Source: Belnapia arida (lineage in GTDB: Bacteria > Pseudomonadota > Alphaproteobacteria > Acetobacterales > Acetobacteraceae). Taken from it: a DNA stretch of 64,000 nt. Numbering within the stretch: position 1 is the first letter of the stretch; each line of letters opens with the position of its first letter. The notes below the pieces were generated by a model, which was given only the letters and a program-made list of their open reading frames with translations, did not search any database and was not told where the DNA came from. A program made the translations under genes and the position numbers. Where the stretch lies: NCBI RefSeq assembly GCF_016773205.1, contig NZ_JAETWB010000016.1:43198-107197 (forward strand), given 5' to 3'. Shown in pieces: positions 43,493 to 51,704 of this stretch.

Positions 43493-44668
43493 TCAGGCGG
43501 CGGCTTCGGAGCGCTCGCCGAAGAATTCGGCGAAGTCCTGCTGCTGCCGGCGCAGCTCCCGCGCCAGCGGGGCATGCACCGGGCGGCGGCCATGCTTCGG
43601 CTCCATCTCGAGGAGGCCGTTCGGGCAGTAGCGGTCGTTGTCCCAGCCCGGATGGCTGAGCACGGGGTAGAGGCAGATGCCCTCCACCGGCACGCCAGCG
43701 CGGATGGCCTCGCGCACCTCCTCGGCGACGTAGCGCAACCAGAGGGCGCGGCGGTCGCCCTCGATGCTCGTCTCGGCAACGAAGATGGGACGCTGGAAAT
43801 GATCGTGGACCTTGGCCAGCAGCTCGCGCAGCGGCACCCAGCGCTCGTCGAAGACCGAGAGTGGAGCGGCGTCGCGGCCCTCATGCAGCCACCACTGGTT
43901 GTTCCAGTAGAAATTCACCCCGATGGCGTCGAGAACGTCCTCGCTGCCGCCGAGCTCTGGCGCTTGCCGGCCGAGCAGCATGTCCCAGGCTTCCCACATG
44001 CCGGCGTTGCGCGCCTCGGAGGGAGCGATGTCCTCCACCACGTTGGGGCGGCCGACGGTGTTGATCAGCGGCTCCACGGCGAAGACGCGGGTGCCGGGCA
44101 CGGCCTGACGCATGGCACGCGTCGCGGCCAGCGTCGCGGCGACGGCCTGGCGCTTCACCTCCGGCCCGCGGCCGCGGGTGCAGGGGTTGAAGTGGCCCGT
44201 CTCGCCGCCGGCCCAGGCCAGGAAGGAGATCTCGTTCAGCGGGCAGAGGGTCGGCGCCTGGCCGGTCTCGGCGCGGGCCAGCTCGGCGAAGCGCACCGCG
44301 TACTCGGCAAAGCGCGAGACGAAGTCGGGGGAGAAGAAGTCCAGCCAGTCCGGCCAGCCGTAATGGCAAAGGTCCCAAACCACCTGGGTGCCGGTGCGGC
44401 TCGCGGCCTGGAGCAGGGGCTGCACGGGCGACCAATCGTACTGGCCGGGCCCGGCGGCCTGGACGAGGTGCCAGCGCACCCCGTCGCGCGCGGCGCGGAT
44501 GCCGTGCTCGGCGATCTGGCGGTAATCTTCCTCGGCCAGCAGGTCATGCCGGGTGGCGGCGATGAGGTCGAGGCGGCGGCCATCATTGCGGCGATGCGTC
44601 GAGCATTCGAAGCCGCCGAGGAAGAAGCTGCGGAACAGGCTGGGTCGGAAGCTCACGATCGGATCCAT
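43493..44668 (-). CDS. beta-glucosidase-like glycoside hydrolase (GH1/clan A-like)
   Basis: 391 aa. The N-terminal FLGGFECSTHRRNDGRRLDL and DVGxR-like GIRAARDGVRWHLVQ begin a TIM barrel. CPLNEISFLAWAGG carries the acid/base Glu after Asn (NE pair, about residue 160), and FVAETSIEG carries a likely nucleophile Glu (about 300). I recall this type as a short, divergent beta-glucosidase-like family in proteobacteria. ATG 44668 is preferred because the family starts close to the FLGGFE strand; an ATG at 44758 is in frame. The natural substrate is unknown. Confidence 0.75.
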   Translation of the reverse strand: MDPIVSFRPSLFRSFFLGGFECSTHRRNDGRRLDLIAATRHDLLAEEDYRQIAEHGIRAARDGVRWHLVQAAGPGQYDWSPVQPLLQAASRTGTQVVWDLCHYGWPDWLDFFSPDFVSRFAEYAVRFAELARAETGQAPTLCPLNEISFLAWAGGETGHFNPCTRGRGPEVKRQAVAATLAATRAMRQAVPGTRVFAVEPLINTVGRPNVVEDIAPSEARNAGMWEAWDMLLGRQAPELGGSEDVLDAIGVNFYWNNQWWLHEGRDAAPLSVFDERWVPLRELLAKVHDHFQRPIFVAETSIEGDRRALWLRYVAEEVREAIRAGVPVEGICLYPVLSHPGWDNDRYCPNGLLEMEPKHGRRPVHAPLARELRRQQQDFAEFFGERSEAAA

Positions 44669-44792
44669 CCGTGGTGGCAGGGCGGGTCCCCGCCGGGACT
44701 GGACGGGTGTCGCATGGACGCCTTGCCCACTCCTTGACGGTGAAACCGATAACCCCAAAGCCGAAACGCCAGAAGCGTTCCCGCCCGCCGGG

Positions 44793-45869
44793 TCACCCCA
44801 GCAGGCGGCCGATCACGCGCGCCGTATAGTCGACCACCGGGATGACCCGGCCGTAATTGATCCGCGTTGGGCCGATGACGCCGATGGCGCCGACGATCTT
44901 CTCCTGCCCGTTGCGGAAGGGGGCGACGACCATGGAGAGGCCGGCGCTGTCGAAGAGGCCGCTCTCGGCGCCGATGAAGATCTGCACGCCCTGGCCGCGC
45001 TGGGCGAGGTCGAGCAGGCGGAGCACCGTCTCCTGCGCCTCCAGCCGCTCGAACAGCGCCTGAATCTCGGCGATGCGGGCGGCCTGGTCGAGATGCTGCA
45101 GCAGCTTCGCCTGGCCGCGGATGATGAGGCTGCCGCCGCCGCCGCCGGTCCAGGTGGCGAGGCCGGATTCCACCACCTGGTTGGTCAGCGCGTCGAGCGC
45201 GGTGCGGTTGGCCGAGATTTCCTCGCTGACATGCAGCCGCGCCTCGTCGAGCGAGCGGCCGGCGAGGCGGGCGTTCAGGTAGTTGCTGGCCTGCACCAGG
45301 GCGGAGGGCGGCAGGCCGGGGGGAATGTCGATGACGCGGTTCTCGACCCGGCCGTCGGCGGTGACGAGCACAACCAGGGCGCGGCCGGGGCCGAGGCCGA
45401 CGAATTCGATGTGGCGGATGGTGCCTTCCGACTTCGGTGCGACGACCAAGCCGGCGGCACCGGCGAGGCCCGAGAGCATCTGCCCGGCCTCGCCCAGCGT
45501 TTCCTGCATGGAGCGGCCGGAGGCGGCGCAGCGGGCGGCGATCTCGCCCCGCTCCTCCTCGCTGAGGTCGCCGAATTCCAGCAGGCCGTCGACGAAGAGG
45601 CGCAGGCCACGCTCGGTCGGCAGGCGGCCGGCGGAGGTGTGCGGGGCGTAGAGCAGCCCGGCCTCCTCCAGGTCGGCCATGACGTTGCGGATGGAGGCCG
45701 GGGAAAGGCCAAGAGGAAGGCGGCGCGAAAGGGTGCGCGAGCCCACCGGCTCCCCGGTGGTGACGTAGATCTCGACCAGCTCCCGCAGGATGGTCGCGGC
45801 ACGGCTGTCGAGCCCGGCCAGGAGGGTGGCGCCACCGGCCGCGCCGAATGGCGGTTTCGGCGGAAACAT
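44793..45869 (-). CDS. hrcA: HrcA heat-inducible transcription repressor
   Basis: 358 aa. The N-terminal winged helix is clear (ATILRELVEIYVTTGEPVGSRTLSR, then LSPASIRNVMADLEEAGLLYAPHTSAGRLPTERGLRLFV). The C-terminal GAF-like region has GGEGS-like GGGGGSLIIRGQAKLL, RNGQEKIVGAIGVIGPTRINYGRVIPVVDYTA. HrcA represses groE/dnaK operons by binding CIRCE and is tuned by GroEL. ATG 45869 is chosen for its position before the helix-turn-helix; the frame extends to 45974. grpE is not downstream, unlike the usual hrcA-grpE order. A non-CIRCE inverted repeat lies just upstream. Confidence 0.93.
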   Translation of the reverse strand: MFPPKPPFGAAGGATLLAGLDSRAATILRELVEIYVTTGEPVGSRTLSRRLPLGLSPASIRNVMADLEEAGLLYAPHTSAGRLPTERGLRLFVDGLLEFGDLSEEERGEIAARCAASGRSMQETLGEAGQMLSGLAGAAGLVVAPKSEGTIRHIEFVGLGPGRALVVLVTADGRVENRVIDIPPGLPPSALVQASNYLNARLAGRSLDEARLHVSEEISANRTALDALTNQVVESGLATWTGGGGGSLIIRGQAKLLQHLDQAARIAEIQALFERLEAQETVLRLLDLAQRGQGVQIFIGAESGLFDSAGLSMVVAPFRNGQEKIVGAIGVIGPTRINYGRVIPVVDYTARVIGRLLG

Positions 45870-45881
45870 CAACGGCTTGGA

Positions 45882-45906
45882 ACCTTGTACATTCGGTGAA
45901 CAAGGT
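45882..45906. promoter_or_regulatory. inverted repeat upstream of hrcA
   Basis: ACCTTGT and ACAAGGT form a perfect 7-bp inverted repeat with an 11-base spacer, 13 bases before the hrcA ATG. It differs from CIRCE (TTAGCACTC-N9-GAGTGCTAA). It could be an operator, or the CTTG could belong to a sigma-32-type promoter. Confidence 0.4.
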
Positions 45907-46070
45907 AGGGACTGGGGGTGGCCCGCGTCAATGCACGGTGCAGACTGCCGGCCATCTCCCTTCGGCTTACTCAACCTCTTTGCGATAATCTGCGGTAAAT
46001 CTTGTCGTGTTGATTATGACAAACGGAATACTTCGTATACGAGACAGCCGGACGGCAGCGAGGAATTTGT

Positions 46071-47843
46071 ATGCCAGGGACCACCGAGGCCACGCGCCTC
46101 GAAGCGCTGCGGCAGCTCGACCTGCTTGACACCCCGCCGAGCGAGGCCTTCGACCGCATCACGCGCATGGCGGCGCAGCTCTTCCGGCTGCCGATCGCGG
46201 CGGTCTCCCTCACCGATCTCGACCGTCAGTGGTTCAAGTCCCGCATCGGGGTCGAACACTGGTCCATCCCGCGCGAGCGGGCACCCTGCGCCGAAGTCGC
46301 CGAAACCAACGCGCCGCTGCTGATCAAGGACCTGCACGGCGACCCCTGCTACCGGGACAGCCTGCTGGCCCGCTCCGGCATCCGCTTCTACGCGGGGGCG
46401 CCGCTGGTGACGCGCGAGGGCCATGGGCTTGGCGCCATGTGCGTCCTCGGGACAGAGCCGCGAGAGGCCAGCGCCGCGGAGATGCAGGCGCTCGGCGACC
46501 TGGCCGCCATGGTGATGGCACAGATCGAGTTGCAGCATGCCTTCGGCCGCATCGATCCATTGAGCGGCCTGCCCAATCGGCTGCAATTCATCGAGGATCT
46601 TGGCGACATGGGGCGCGACCGGCCGGAGCCGGAGCCGCGCCTCGCCGTGCTGGTCGACCTGGCGAGTCCGGAGCAGATCAATCAGGCGGTACGCGTGCTC
46701 GGGCCTGACTTCCTTGACGCGCGGGTGCGGGACGTTGCCGGCCGGCTGCGGCGGGCGATGGGGCCCGGGCGCAAGGCCTACCACGTCGCCGCCACGCAAT
46801 TCGCCTTCCTCGCCCAGTCGGGGACGGAGGCGACAGCCTATGCAGCGCGCCTCGCCGAGGCGTTGGAAGGCATCCGGGACGGCTCGGACGGGCGCTTCCT
46901 CATCGGGGTCAGCGCCGGCATCGCGCCCTTCCTGCTCGGCAAGACGGAGCCCCAGGACGTGTTGCGGACAGCGCACAGCGCGGCACAGGATGCCCGGCTG
47001 GGGGAGCAGGTCGTCAACATCTATTGCTCGACGGAGGATGCGGCGCATCGCCGGCGCTTCACCCTGCTCGCCGCCTTCGCCAAGGCACTGGAGCAGCCGG
47101 AGCAGTTCCGCCTCGTCTTCCAGCCACGGGTGGAGCTGGCGAGCCGCCGCTGCGTCGGGGCAGAGGCGCTGCTGCGCTGGCGGCATCCGGTGCTGGGTGA
47201 GGTCTCGCCGGGCGAGTTCATGCCGCTGGTCGAGCAGACCGCCATGGCCCGGGCGGCGACGGCCTGGGTGCTGGAGCAGGCCATGACTCAGCTCGCCGCC
47301 TGGCACCGGGCCGGGATCGGGCTGCGGCTCTCGGTCAACATCTCGGCGACCAACCTCGCCGAACCGGACTTCGCCGAACGGGTGAGCCAGGGCCTGCTGC
47401 GGCACGGGCTCGAGGCGGATGCGCTGGAACTCGAGCTGACCGAGAGCGCGGTCATGGCCGATGCAGGCCAGGCGCTCACGGCGCTGGAGGCGTTGGCCGG
47501 CCTCGGCCTCGGCCTGGCGATCGACGATTTCGGCACGGGTTACAGCAGCCTCGCCTATCTGCAGCGCCTGCCGGCGAAGGTGGTGAAGATCGACCGCAGC
47601 TTCATCCAGGGAATGGCGGAGGATGCGCGACGGCGGTCGCTGGTCGCGGCGATGATCGGGATGCTGCGGGGGCTCGGCTACCGGGTGGTGGCCGAGGGGG
47701 TGGAGAGCGCGGCCGTGCTCGACCTTCTGGCCGAGCTGGGCTGCGAGGAGGCGCAGGGCTTCCTCATCGGGCGGCCGATGTCGGCGGAAGCGTTGGACGA
47801 ATGGCTGCGCGCGGCGCCGGAGCGGGCGGCGGTGCCGGCCTGA
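46071..47843 (+). CDS. GAF - degenerate GGDEF - EAL cyclic-di-GMP phosphodiesterase
   Basis: 590 aa. Residues 1-150 are a GAF domain (EATRLEALRQLDLLDTPPSEAFDRITRMAA, IKDLHGDPCY, FYAGAPLVTREGHGLGAMCVL). Residues 160-325 align to GGDEF (DPLSGLPNRLQFIEDL), but the active site reads VAATQFAFL in place of GGDEF, so no cyclase activity is expected. Residues 340-590 are an intact EAL domain: GAEALLRWRHP, VNIS, LELELTES, DDFGTGYSSLAYL, KIDRSFI and VAEGVES. It should hydrolyse cyclic di-GMP, controlled by its GAF sensor. A role in exopolysaccharide control is possible but inferred. Confidence 0.9.
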   Translation: MPGTTEATRLEALRQLDLLDTPPSEAFDRITRMAAQLFRLPIAAVSLTDLDRQWFKSRIGVEHWSIPRERAPCAEVAETNAPLLIKDLHGDPCYRDSLLARSGIRFYAGAPLVTREGHGLGAMCVLGTEPREASAAEMQALGDLAAMVMAQIELQHAFGRIDPLSGLPNRLQFIEDLGDMGRDRPEPEPRLAVLVDLASPEQINQAVRVLGPDFLDARVRDVAGRLRRAMGPGRKAYHVAATQFAFLAQSGTEATAYAARLAEALEGIRDGSDGRFLIGVSAGIAPFLLGKTEPQDVLRTAHSAAQDARLGEQVVNIYCSTEDAAHRRRFTLLAAFAKALEQPEQFRLVFQPRVELASRRCVGAEALLRWRHPVLGEVSPGEFMPLVEQTAMARAATAWVLEQAMTQLAAWHRAGIGLRLSVNISATNLAEPDFAERVSQGLLRHGLEADALELELTESAVMADAGQALTALEALAGLGLGLAIDDFGTGYSSLAYLQRLPAKVVKIDRSFIQGMAEDARRRSLVAAMIGMLRGLGYRVVAEGVESAAVLDLLAELGCEEAQGFLIGRPMSAEALDEWLRAAPERAAVPA

Positions 47844-47852
47844 GCGTCAGAG

Positions 47853-47951
47853 CAAGCTCCGATCGGATGGACTCATCTGATCGGACTATGCGTCCGACAA
47901 AACAACAAGCCAGAGCGGCTTCCGTGAGCCAGTGCGAACGGACCCCGCTCT
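47853..47951. repeat. REP-like palindromic intergenic element
   Basis: Two palindromes fill this gap: TCCGATC(14 bases)GATCGGA at 47858-47885, and AGAGCGG-CT-TCCGT with ACGGA-CC-CCGCTCT at 47912-47951. From memory, near-identical GAGCGG-TTCCGTGA hairpins recur in intergenic gaps of many alphaproteobacteria. It lies between the EAL gene and the convergent cyclotransferase-like gene and may act as a bidirectional terminator. Confidence 0.5.
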
Positions 47952-48273
47952 AGCCGGCTCGCCAGCGCGGGGCGATCCAGGCGCGGGCGCGGACCGGGCC
48001 GCGAGGCGTCAGCAGCCGGACGGGCGTGAGACGGTATTCGGCACCTTCATAGGCGGCAAGGCGACGGAGGGCGGCGGGGCTGGGGCGTAGGAGGGCGCCT
48101 TCCGTGACGGCGCAGGCCTGGCGGATCAGCGTCGGATAGGGGGTGCCGCGGAGCGGGCGGCGTGCATGACCCGGCAGCACCGCGGGGCGGAGGCGGCGGG
48201 CCAGGCGGGGCTCGCCCGATTGCTGGGCGAGCACCTTGGGGTCGAGCAGGCTGCCGTAGAGGAAGAGCAGCAC
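47950..48273 (-). CDS. gamma-glutamylcyclotransferase-like (AIG2/GGCT) protein
   Basis: 107 aa from GTG 48273. LFLYGSLLDP carries the family YGSL substrate loop at the N-terminus. LPGHARRPLRGTPYPTLI and the catalytic-type Glu in LAAYEGAEYRLTPV follow. The fold typically cleaves gamma-glutamyl amino acids to 5-oxoproline, or acts on gamma-glutamylamines. It starts 9 bases after the phosphomannomutase stop and is probably co-transcribed with it. The protein is short but contains the whole core. Confidence 0.75.
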   Translation of the reverse strand: MLLFLYGSLLDPKVLAQQSGEPRLARRLRPAVLPGHARRPLRGTPYPTLIRQACAVTEGALLRPSPAALRRLAAYEGAEYRLTPVRLLTPRGPVRARAWIAPRWRAG

Positions 48274-48282
48274 CGTCGCTGT

Positions 48283-49698
48283 CTAGTGGCCGGCGTTCTC
48301 GGCGGAGAAGTCCGGGACGGGCAGGCCGCTGGCGACGAGCTGTTCGGCGAGCAGCGCCTTCAGCCGCTCGAGCCCGGCCTCGCTCGAGGCCTCGCAGCGG
48401 GCGACCAGCACGGCCTGGGTGTTGGAGGCGCGGAGCAGCCACCAGCCGTCATCGGTCAGCACGCGGACGCCGTCCACGTCCTGCACCTTGGCCCCCGACG
48501 CGGCGAGGCGCTGCTTCACCTCCTGCACCACCTCGAATTTGCGGTCCTCGGCGCAGTCGAAACGCAGCTCAGGCGTGTTGATGACCTGCGGCAGGGCGGC
48601 GCGGACCTCGCTCAGCCTGCCTTCCATCCGGGCGACGATGCCGAGCAGGCGGATGGCAGAATAGGGCGCATCGTCGAAGCCGTACCACTTGTCGGCGAAG
48701 AAGATGTGGCCGGACATCTCGCCGGCGAGCGGGCTGCCCGTCTCGGCCATCTTGGTCTTAATGAGGGAATGGCCGGTCTTCCACATCAGCGGCGTGCCGC
48801 CGGCCTTCTGCACCTCGTCGAAAAGCACCTGGCTCGCCTTGACGTCGGCAATGATGGTGCCGCCGGGCTTCGACCTGAGCACGTCGCGGGCCAGGATGAT
48901 GAGCAGCTGGTCGCCGAAGAGGATGTGGCCCTCGTTGTCCACGACGCCGATGCGGTCGGCGTCGCCGTCGAAGGCGATGCCGAGGTCGGCCCTGGTGCGC
49001 GCCACCTCGGCGATGAGCTGCTCGAGGTTCTTGGCCACCGTCGGGTCGGGGTGGTGGTTCGGGAAGCTGCCGTCGACGTCGCCGTTGATGACGGTGTGCT
49101 CGCCGGGCAGCTTGCCGGCCAGCGCCTTCGTCACCTCGCAGCCGGAGCCGTTGCCCGGATCCCACACGACCTTCAGGGGACGGGTGCCGCCGTCATAGTC
49201 CTGCATCACGCGGGCGAGGTAGTCGGCCATGATGTCGACGGGGCGGTCGGTGCCCTCGGTGGCGACGGGGACGACGTCGCCGTCGCGCGCCATGCGGCCG
49301 ATCTCCTGGATCTGCGGGCCGTAGAAGGGCTTCTGGCCCAGCATCATCTTGAAGCCGTTGTAGTTCGGCGGGTTGTGGCTGCCCGTCACCATCACCGCGC
49401 CGTCGGCCGCGAGGGCGTGGCTGGCGAAGTAGAGCATCGGCGTGGCGACGAGGCCGATGCGCAGCACCTCGAGCCCGCAGGCGCGCAGGCCGGCGACGAG
49501 CTGCGGCTCGAGATCGGGCGAGGAGAGACGGCCGTCAAAGCCCACCGCGACCTTGGTGCCGCCCTTGCGCGTCACGACGGAGCCGAAGCAGCGGCCGATG
49601 GCGAAGGCATCCTCGGGCTGCAGCGTCTCGCCGATGATGCCGCGGATGTCGTATTCGCGGAGAACGGTGCCGTGGAATTCGTGGTGGAAGACGGACAT
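48283..49698 (-). CDS. phosphomannomutase/phosphoglucomutase
   Basis: 471 aa, full length for the AlgC/ManB class. The phosphoserine loop is VTGSHNPPNYNGFKMML (about residue 106), the metal loop AFDGDADRIGVVD (about 242), the sugar loop GEMSGHIFF (about 325) and the phosphate loop RASNTQAVLVARCE (about 428). It interconverts hexose-6-phosphate and hexose-1-phosphate to feed GDP-mannose or UDP-glucose for surface polysaccharides. The neighbouring galU supports this. ATG 49698 follows the family N-terminus FREYDIRG. Confidence 0.92.
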   Translation of the reverse strand: MSVFHHEFHGTVLREYDIRGIIGETLQPEDAFAIGRCFGSVVTRKGGTKVAVGFDGRLSSPDLEPQLVAGLRACGLEVLRIGLVATPMLYFASHALAADGAVMVTGSHNPPNYNGFKMMLGQKPFYGPQIQEIGRMARDGDVVPVATEGTDRPVDIMADYLARVMQDYDGGTRPLKVVWDPGNGSGCEVTKALAGKLPGEHTVINGDVDGSFPNHHPDPTVAKNLEQLIAEVARTRADLGIAFDGDADRIGVVDNEGHILFGDQLLIILARDVLRSKPGGTIIADVKASQVLFDEVQKAGGTPLMWKTGHSLIKTKMAETGSPLAGEMSGHIFFADKWYGFDDAPYSAIRLLGIVARMEGRLSEVRAALPQVINTPELRFDCAEDRKFEVVQEVKQRLAASGAKVQDVDGVRVLTDDGWWLLRASNTQAVLVARCEASSEAGLERLKALLAEQLVASGLPVPDFSAENAGH

Positions 49699-49725
49699 CG
49701 CAGTGGATTCCTGGCGAGGAGGGAG

Positions 49726-49748
49726 ACGGCCGGGTCGGCCCCGGCCGT
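49726..49748. terminator. GC hairpin between galU and phosphomannomutase
   Basis: ACGGCCGGG-TCGGC-CCCGGCCGT, a perfect 9-bp stem just downstream of the galU stop (49766). No T run follows on the minus strand, so termination may be partial. Confidence 0.4.
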
Positions 49749-49765
49749 AATATTGGCGGGCGGCG

Positions 49766-50641
49766 TCAGCTATAGCGCTGGAGGATGCCGCGCATGGCCG
49801 GCGCCATGTCGGGCCGGGCAAGGGCGAAGGCGACCTGGGCTTCCAGGTAGCCGGCCTTGTCGCCGCAATCGAAGCGCTTGCCCTCGTAGAGCACGCCGTG
49901 GAAGGGCTGGGTACCGATCAGCTTCGCCATGCTGTCGGTGAGCTGGATCTCGTTGCCGGCGCCGCGCTCCATCTTGGCGAGATGGCCGATGACCTCGGGC
50001 ATCAGCACGTAGCGGCCGATGACGGTGAGGTTGGAGGGCGCCTGCTCCACCGGCGGTTTCTCGACAAGGCCCTTGACCTCGACGAGCTTGCCGGTGGTGG
50101 CGCCGGGGTCGATGACGCCGTAGCGGTTGACGATCTCGCGCGGCACTTCCTCGACGGCGACGACGTTGCCGCCGGTCTCGTTATAGGCATCGGCCAGCTG
50201 CTTCGTGCAGGAGACCTCGCACTGCATCAGGTCGTCCGGCAGGAGGATGGCGAAGGGGTCGTCGCCGATGAAGGCGCGGGCGCACCAGATCGCATGGCCG
50301 AGGCCGAGCGGGACCTGCTGGCGGGTGGTGATGATCGAACCGGGCTGCATCGCCTGGGCATGGAGCATGTCGAGCTCCTTCTGCTTGCCGCGCTCGGTGA
50401 GCGTGCGCTCCAGCTCGACGGCGACGTCGAACTGATCGACCAGCATCACCTTGCCGCGGCCGGTGACGAAGCAGAACTCCTCGATGCCGGCGGCGCGGGC
50501 CTCCTCGACGGCGTACTGGATGAGCGGCTTGTCCACCACGGGGAGCATTTCCTTGGCCATCACCTTGGTGGCGGGCAGGAAACGGGTGCCGAGGCCGGCG
50601 ACGGGCAGGACGGCCTTCTTCAGCGGCTTCTTGGCGGGCAC
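49766..50641 (-). CDS. galU: UTP-glucose-1-phosphate uridylyltransferase
   Basis: 291 aa. The nucleotide-binding motif GLGTRFLPATKVMAKEMLP is at residue 17, followed by QYAVEEARAAGIEEFCFVTGRGK, DPFAILLPDDL and GLVEKPP. It makes UDP-glucose from UTP and glucose-1-phosphate, the precursor for exopolysaccharide and for OpgH-type glucan synthesis. It is upstream of phosphomannomutase in the same direction with a hairpin between. Confidence 0.95.
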   Translation of the reverse strand: MPAKKPLKKAVLPVAGLGTRFLPATKVMAKEMLPVVDKPLIQYAVEEARAAGIEEFCFVTGRGKVMLVDQFDVAVELERTLTERGKQKELDMLHAQAMQPGSIITTRQQVPLGLGHAIWCARAFIGDDPFAILLPDDLMQCEVSCTKQLADAYNETGGNVVAVEEVPREIVNRYGVIDPGATTGKLVEVKGLVEKPPVEQAPSNLTVIGRYVLMPEVIGHLAKMERGAGNEIQLTDSMAKLIGTQPFHGVLYEGKRFDCGDKAGYLEAQVAFALARPDMAPAMRGILQRYS

Positions 50642-50761
50642 GGGGCTCTCCCTCTCGGGTGGCGATCAGTGCGCCGCGGTTGCGGCGCCCGGGCGGAGGG
50701 ATGCCATGCGGCATGGGGGCGGGGCAAGTTATGCCCGCCCCTACGATGCCACGGATGCGGA

Positions 50762-50974
50762 TCAATCGCCTTTCGGAGTGGTGTCGACGGCCCAGGAGCC
50801 GCGGGCGGCATCGCCGGGGACTGGGGCCTCGTCCTCCTCCTGGAGCAGGGTGCTGTCGCGGGTCAGGCCACGGGCATCCTTCTCGCCGGTCGCGGGCTGG
50901 CCGCGGTTGCCCTGGCGAAATTCGGCCTCGCCGAGCTGGCCGTTGCGGTCGTCGCTGCCTGTGGGCTTGGTCAT
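50762..50974 (-). CDS. small hydrophilic protein of unknown function
   Basis: 70 aa from ATG 50974 with GGGAGCAGCC upstream. Highly charged and probably disordered (TKPTGSDDRNGQLGEAEFRQG, DSTLLQEEDEAPVPGD). No cysteine, signal or membrane segment. It lies between galU and the DnaJ-like gene. Coding character is supported only by the start site and the low-complexity polar composition. Confidence 0.45.
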   Translation of the reverse strand: MTKPTGSDDRNGQLGEAEFRQGNRGQPATGEKDARGLTRDSTLLQEEDEAPVPGDAARGSWAVDTTPKGD

Positions 50975-51029
50975 CGGGCTGCTCCCTCGCTGGATGAGGG
51001 AAGCAACGCGGGTTGAGCGCCGGTGTTCG

Positions 51030-51704
51030 TTAGCCGAGCAGGATGTCGCGGGCCTGGTTGATGCGGGCGGCAAGCCAGTCGCTGCCGCCCCGGTCGGGAT
51101 GGGCGCTGCGCATCAGCCGACGGTGCGCGGCGCGGACGGAATCCGCGTCGGCGCCTTCGTCGAGGCCGAGGATGGCGAGGGCCTCGGCGCGGGTCATGGG
51201 GCCGCCTGCAGGCTCGGAGGGGGTGTCGCGCCAGCCGGGATGGGTGCGGTCGAGCCAGGTCTCGAGCAGGGGGATGCTCTCCGGGTCGGCGCCGCGGCAC
51301 TCCGCCATGAGGTCGAGGATTGCGGGTAGGTCGAGTCCGGCGAGGTCGCGCCCGGCCTGGGCGCCACGGAGGATGCGGCCAGAGAGCATGCCGGTGATGT
51401 GGTCCAGATGCATGGCGAGCGTCGCCGTCTCGATGGTGCTGGCATCATCGGCAGGGCGGGCGAAGCGGCGGGCGGCGAGCCAAGCGCTGACGCGGCGCCA
51501 GAGGACGGGACCGAAGAAGACCAGTGCCCAGAGCGCCTGGGCACCGCGGCCACTCAGCAGCAGCAACAGGACCAGCCCGCTGCCGAACAGGGCGAGGAGC
51601 CAGAGCCCCGCCTTCCGGACGGCTGCCGGCGAGGCCCCGGCGAAGGCGCGCAGCAGCCAGAGGCCGAGGAGCAGCGCCAGCGCGCCGAGGGCGAGCCAGG
51701 CCAT
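51030..51704 (-). CDS. membrane-anchored DnaJ-domain protein
   Basis: 224 aa. Three hydrophobic segments (ALGALALLLGLWLLRAFA, GLWLLALFGSGLVLLLLL, QALWALVFFGPVLWR) occupy the first 70 residues. A linker helix leads to a C-terminal J domain (TRAEALAILGLDEGADADSVRAAHRRLM, then SAHPDRGG with the essential HPD). The order is that of DjlA/Pam18-like proteins that recruit DnaK to a membrane. Its start overlaps the stop of the VWA gene (ATGA), so the two are made together. Confidence 0.88.
   Translation of the reverse strand: MAWLALGALALLLGLWLLRAFAGASPAAVRKAGLWLLALFGSGLVLLLLLSGRGAQALWALVFFGPVLWRRVSAWLAARRFARPADDASTIETATLAMHLDHITGMLSGRILRGAQAGRDLAGLDLPAILDLMAECRGADPESIPLLETWLDRTHPGWRDTPSEPAGGPMTRAEALAILGLDEGADADSVRAAHRRLMRSAHPDRGGSDWLAARINQARDILLG

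Noticed and set aside
43211..44737. Plus-strand ORF across the SapC-glycoside hydrolase gap
   Set aside because: Most of it is antisense to the glycoside hydrolase and the unique part has no family signal or good ribosome-binding site.
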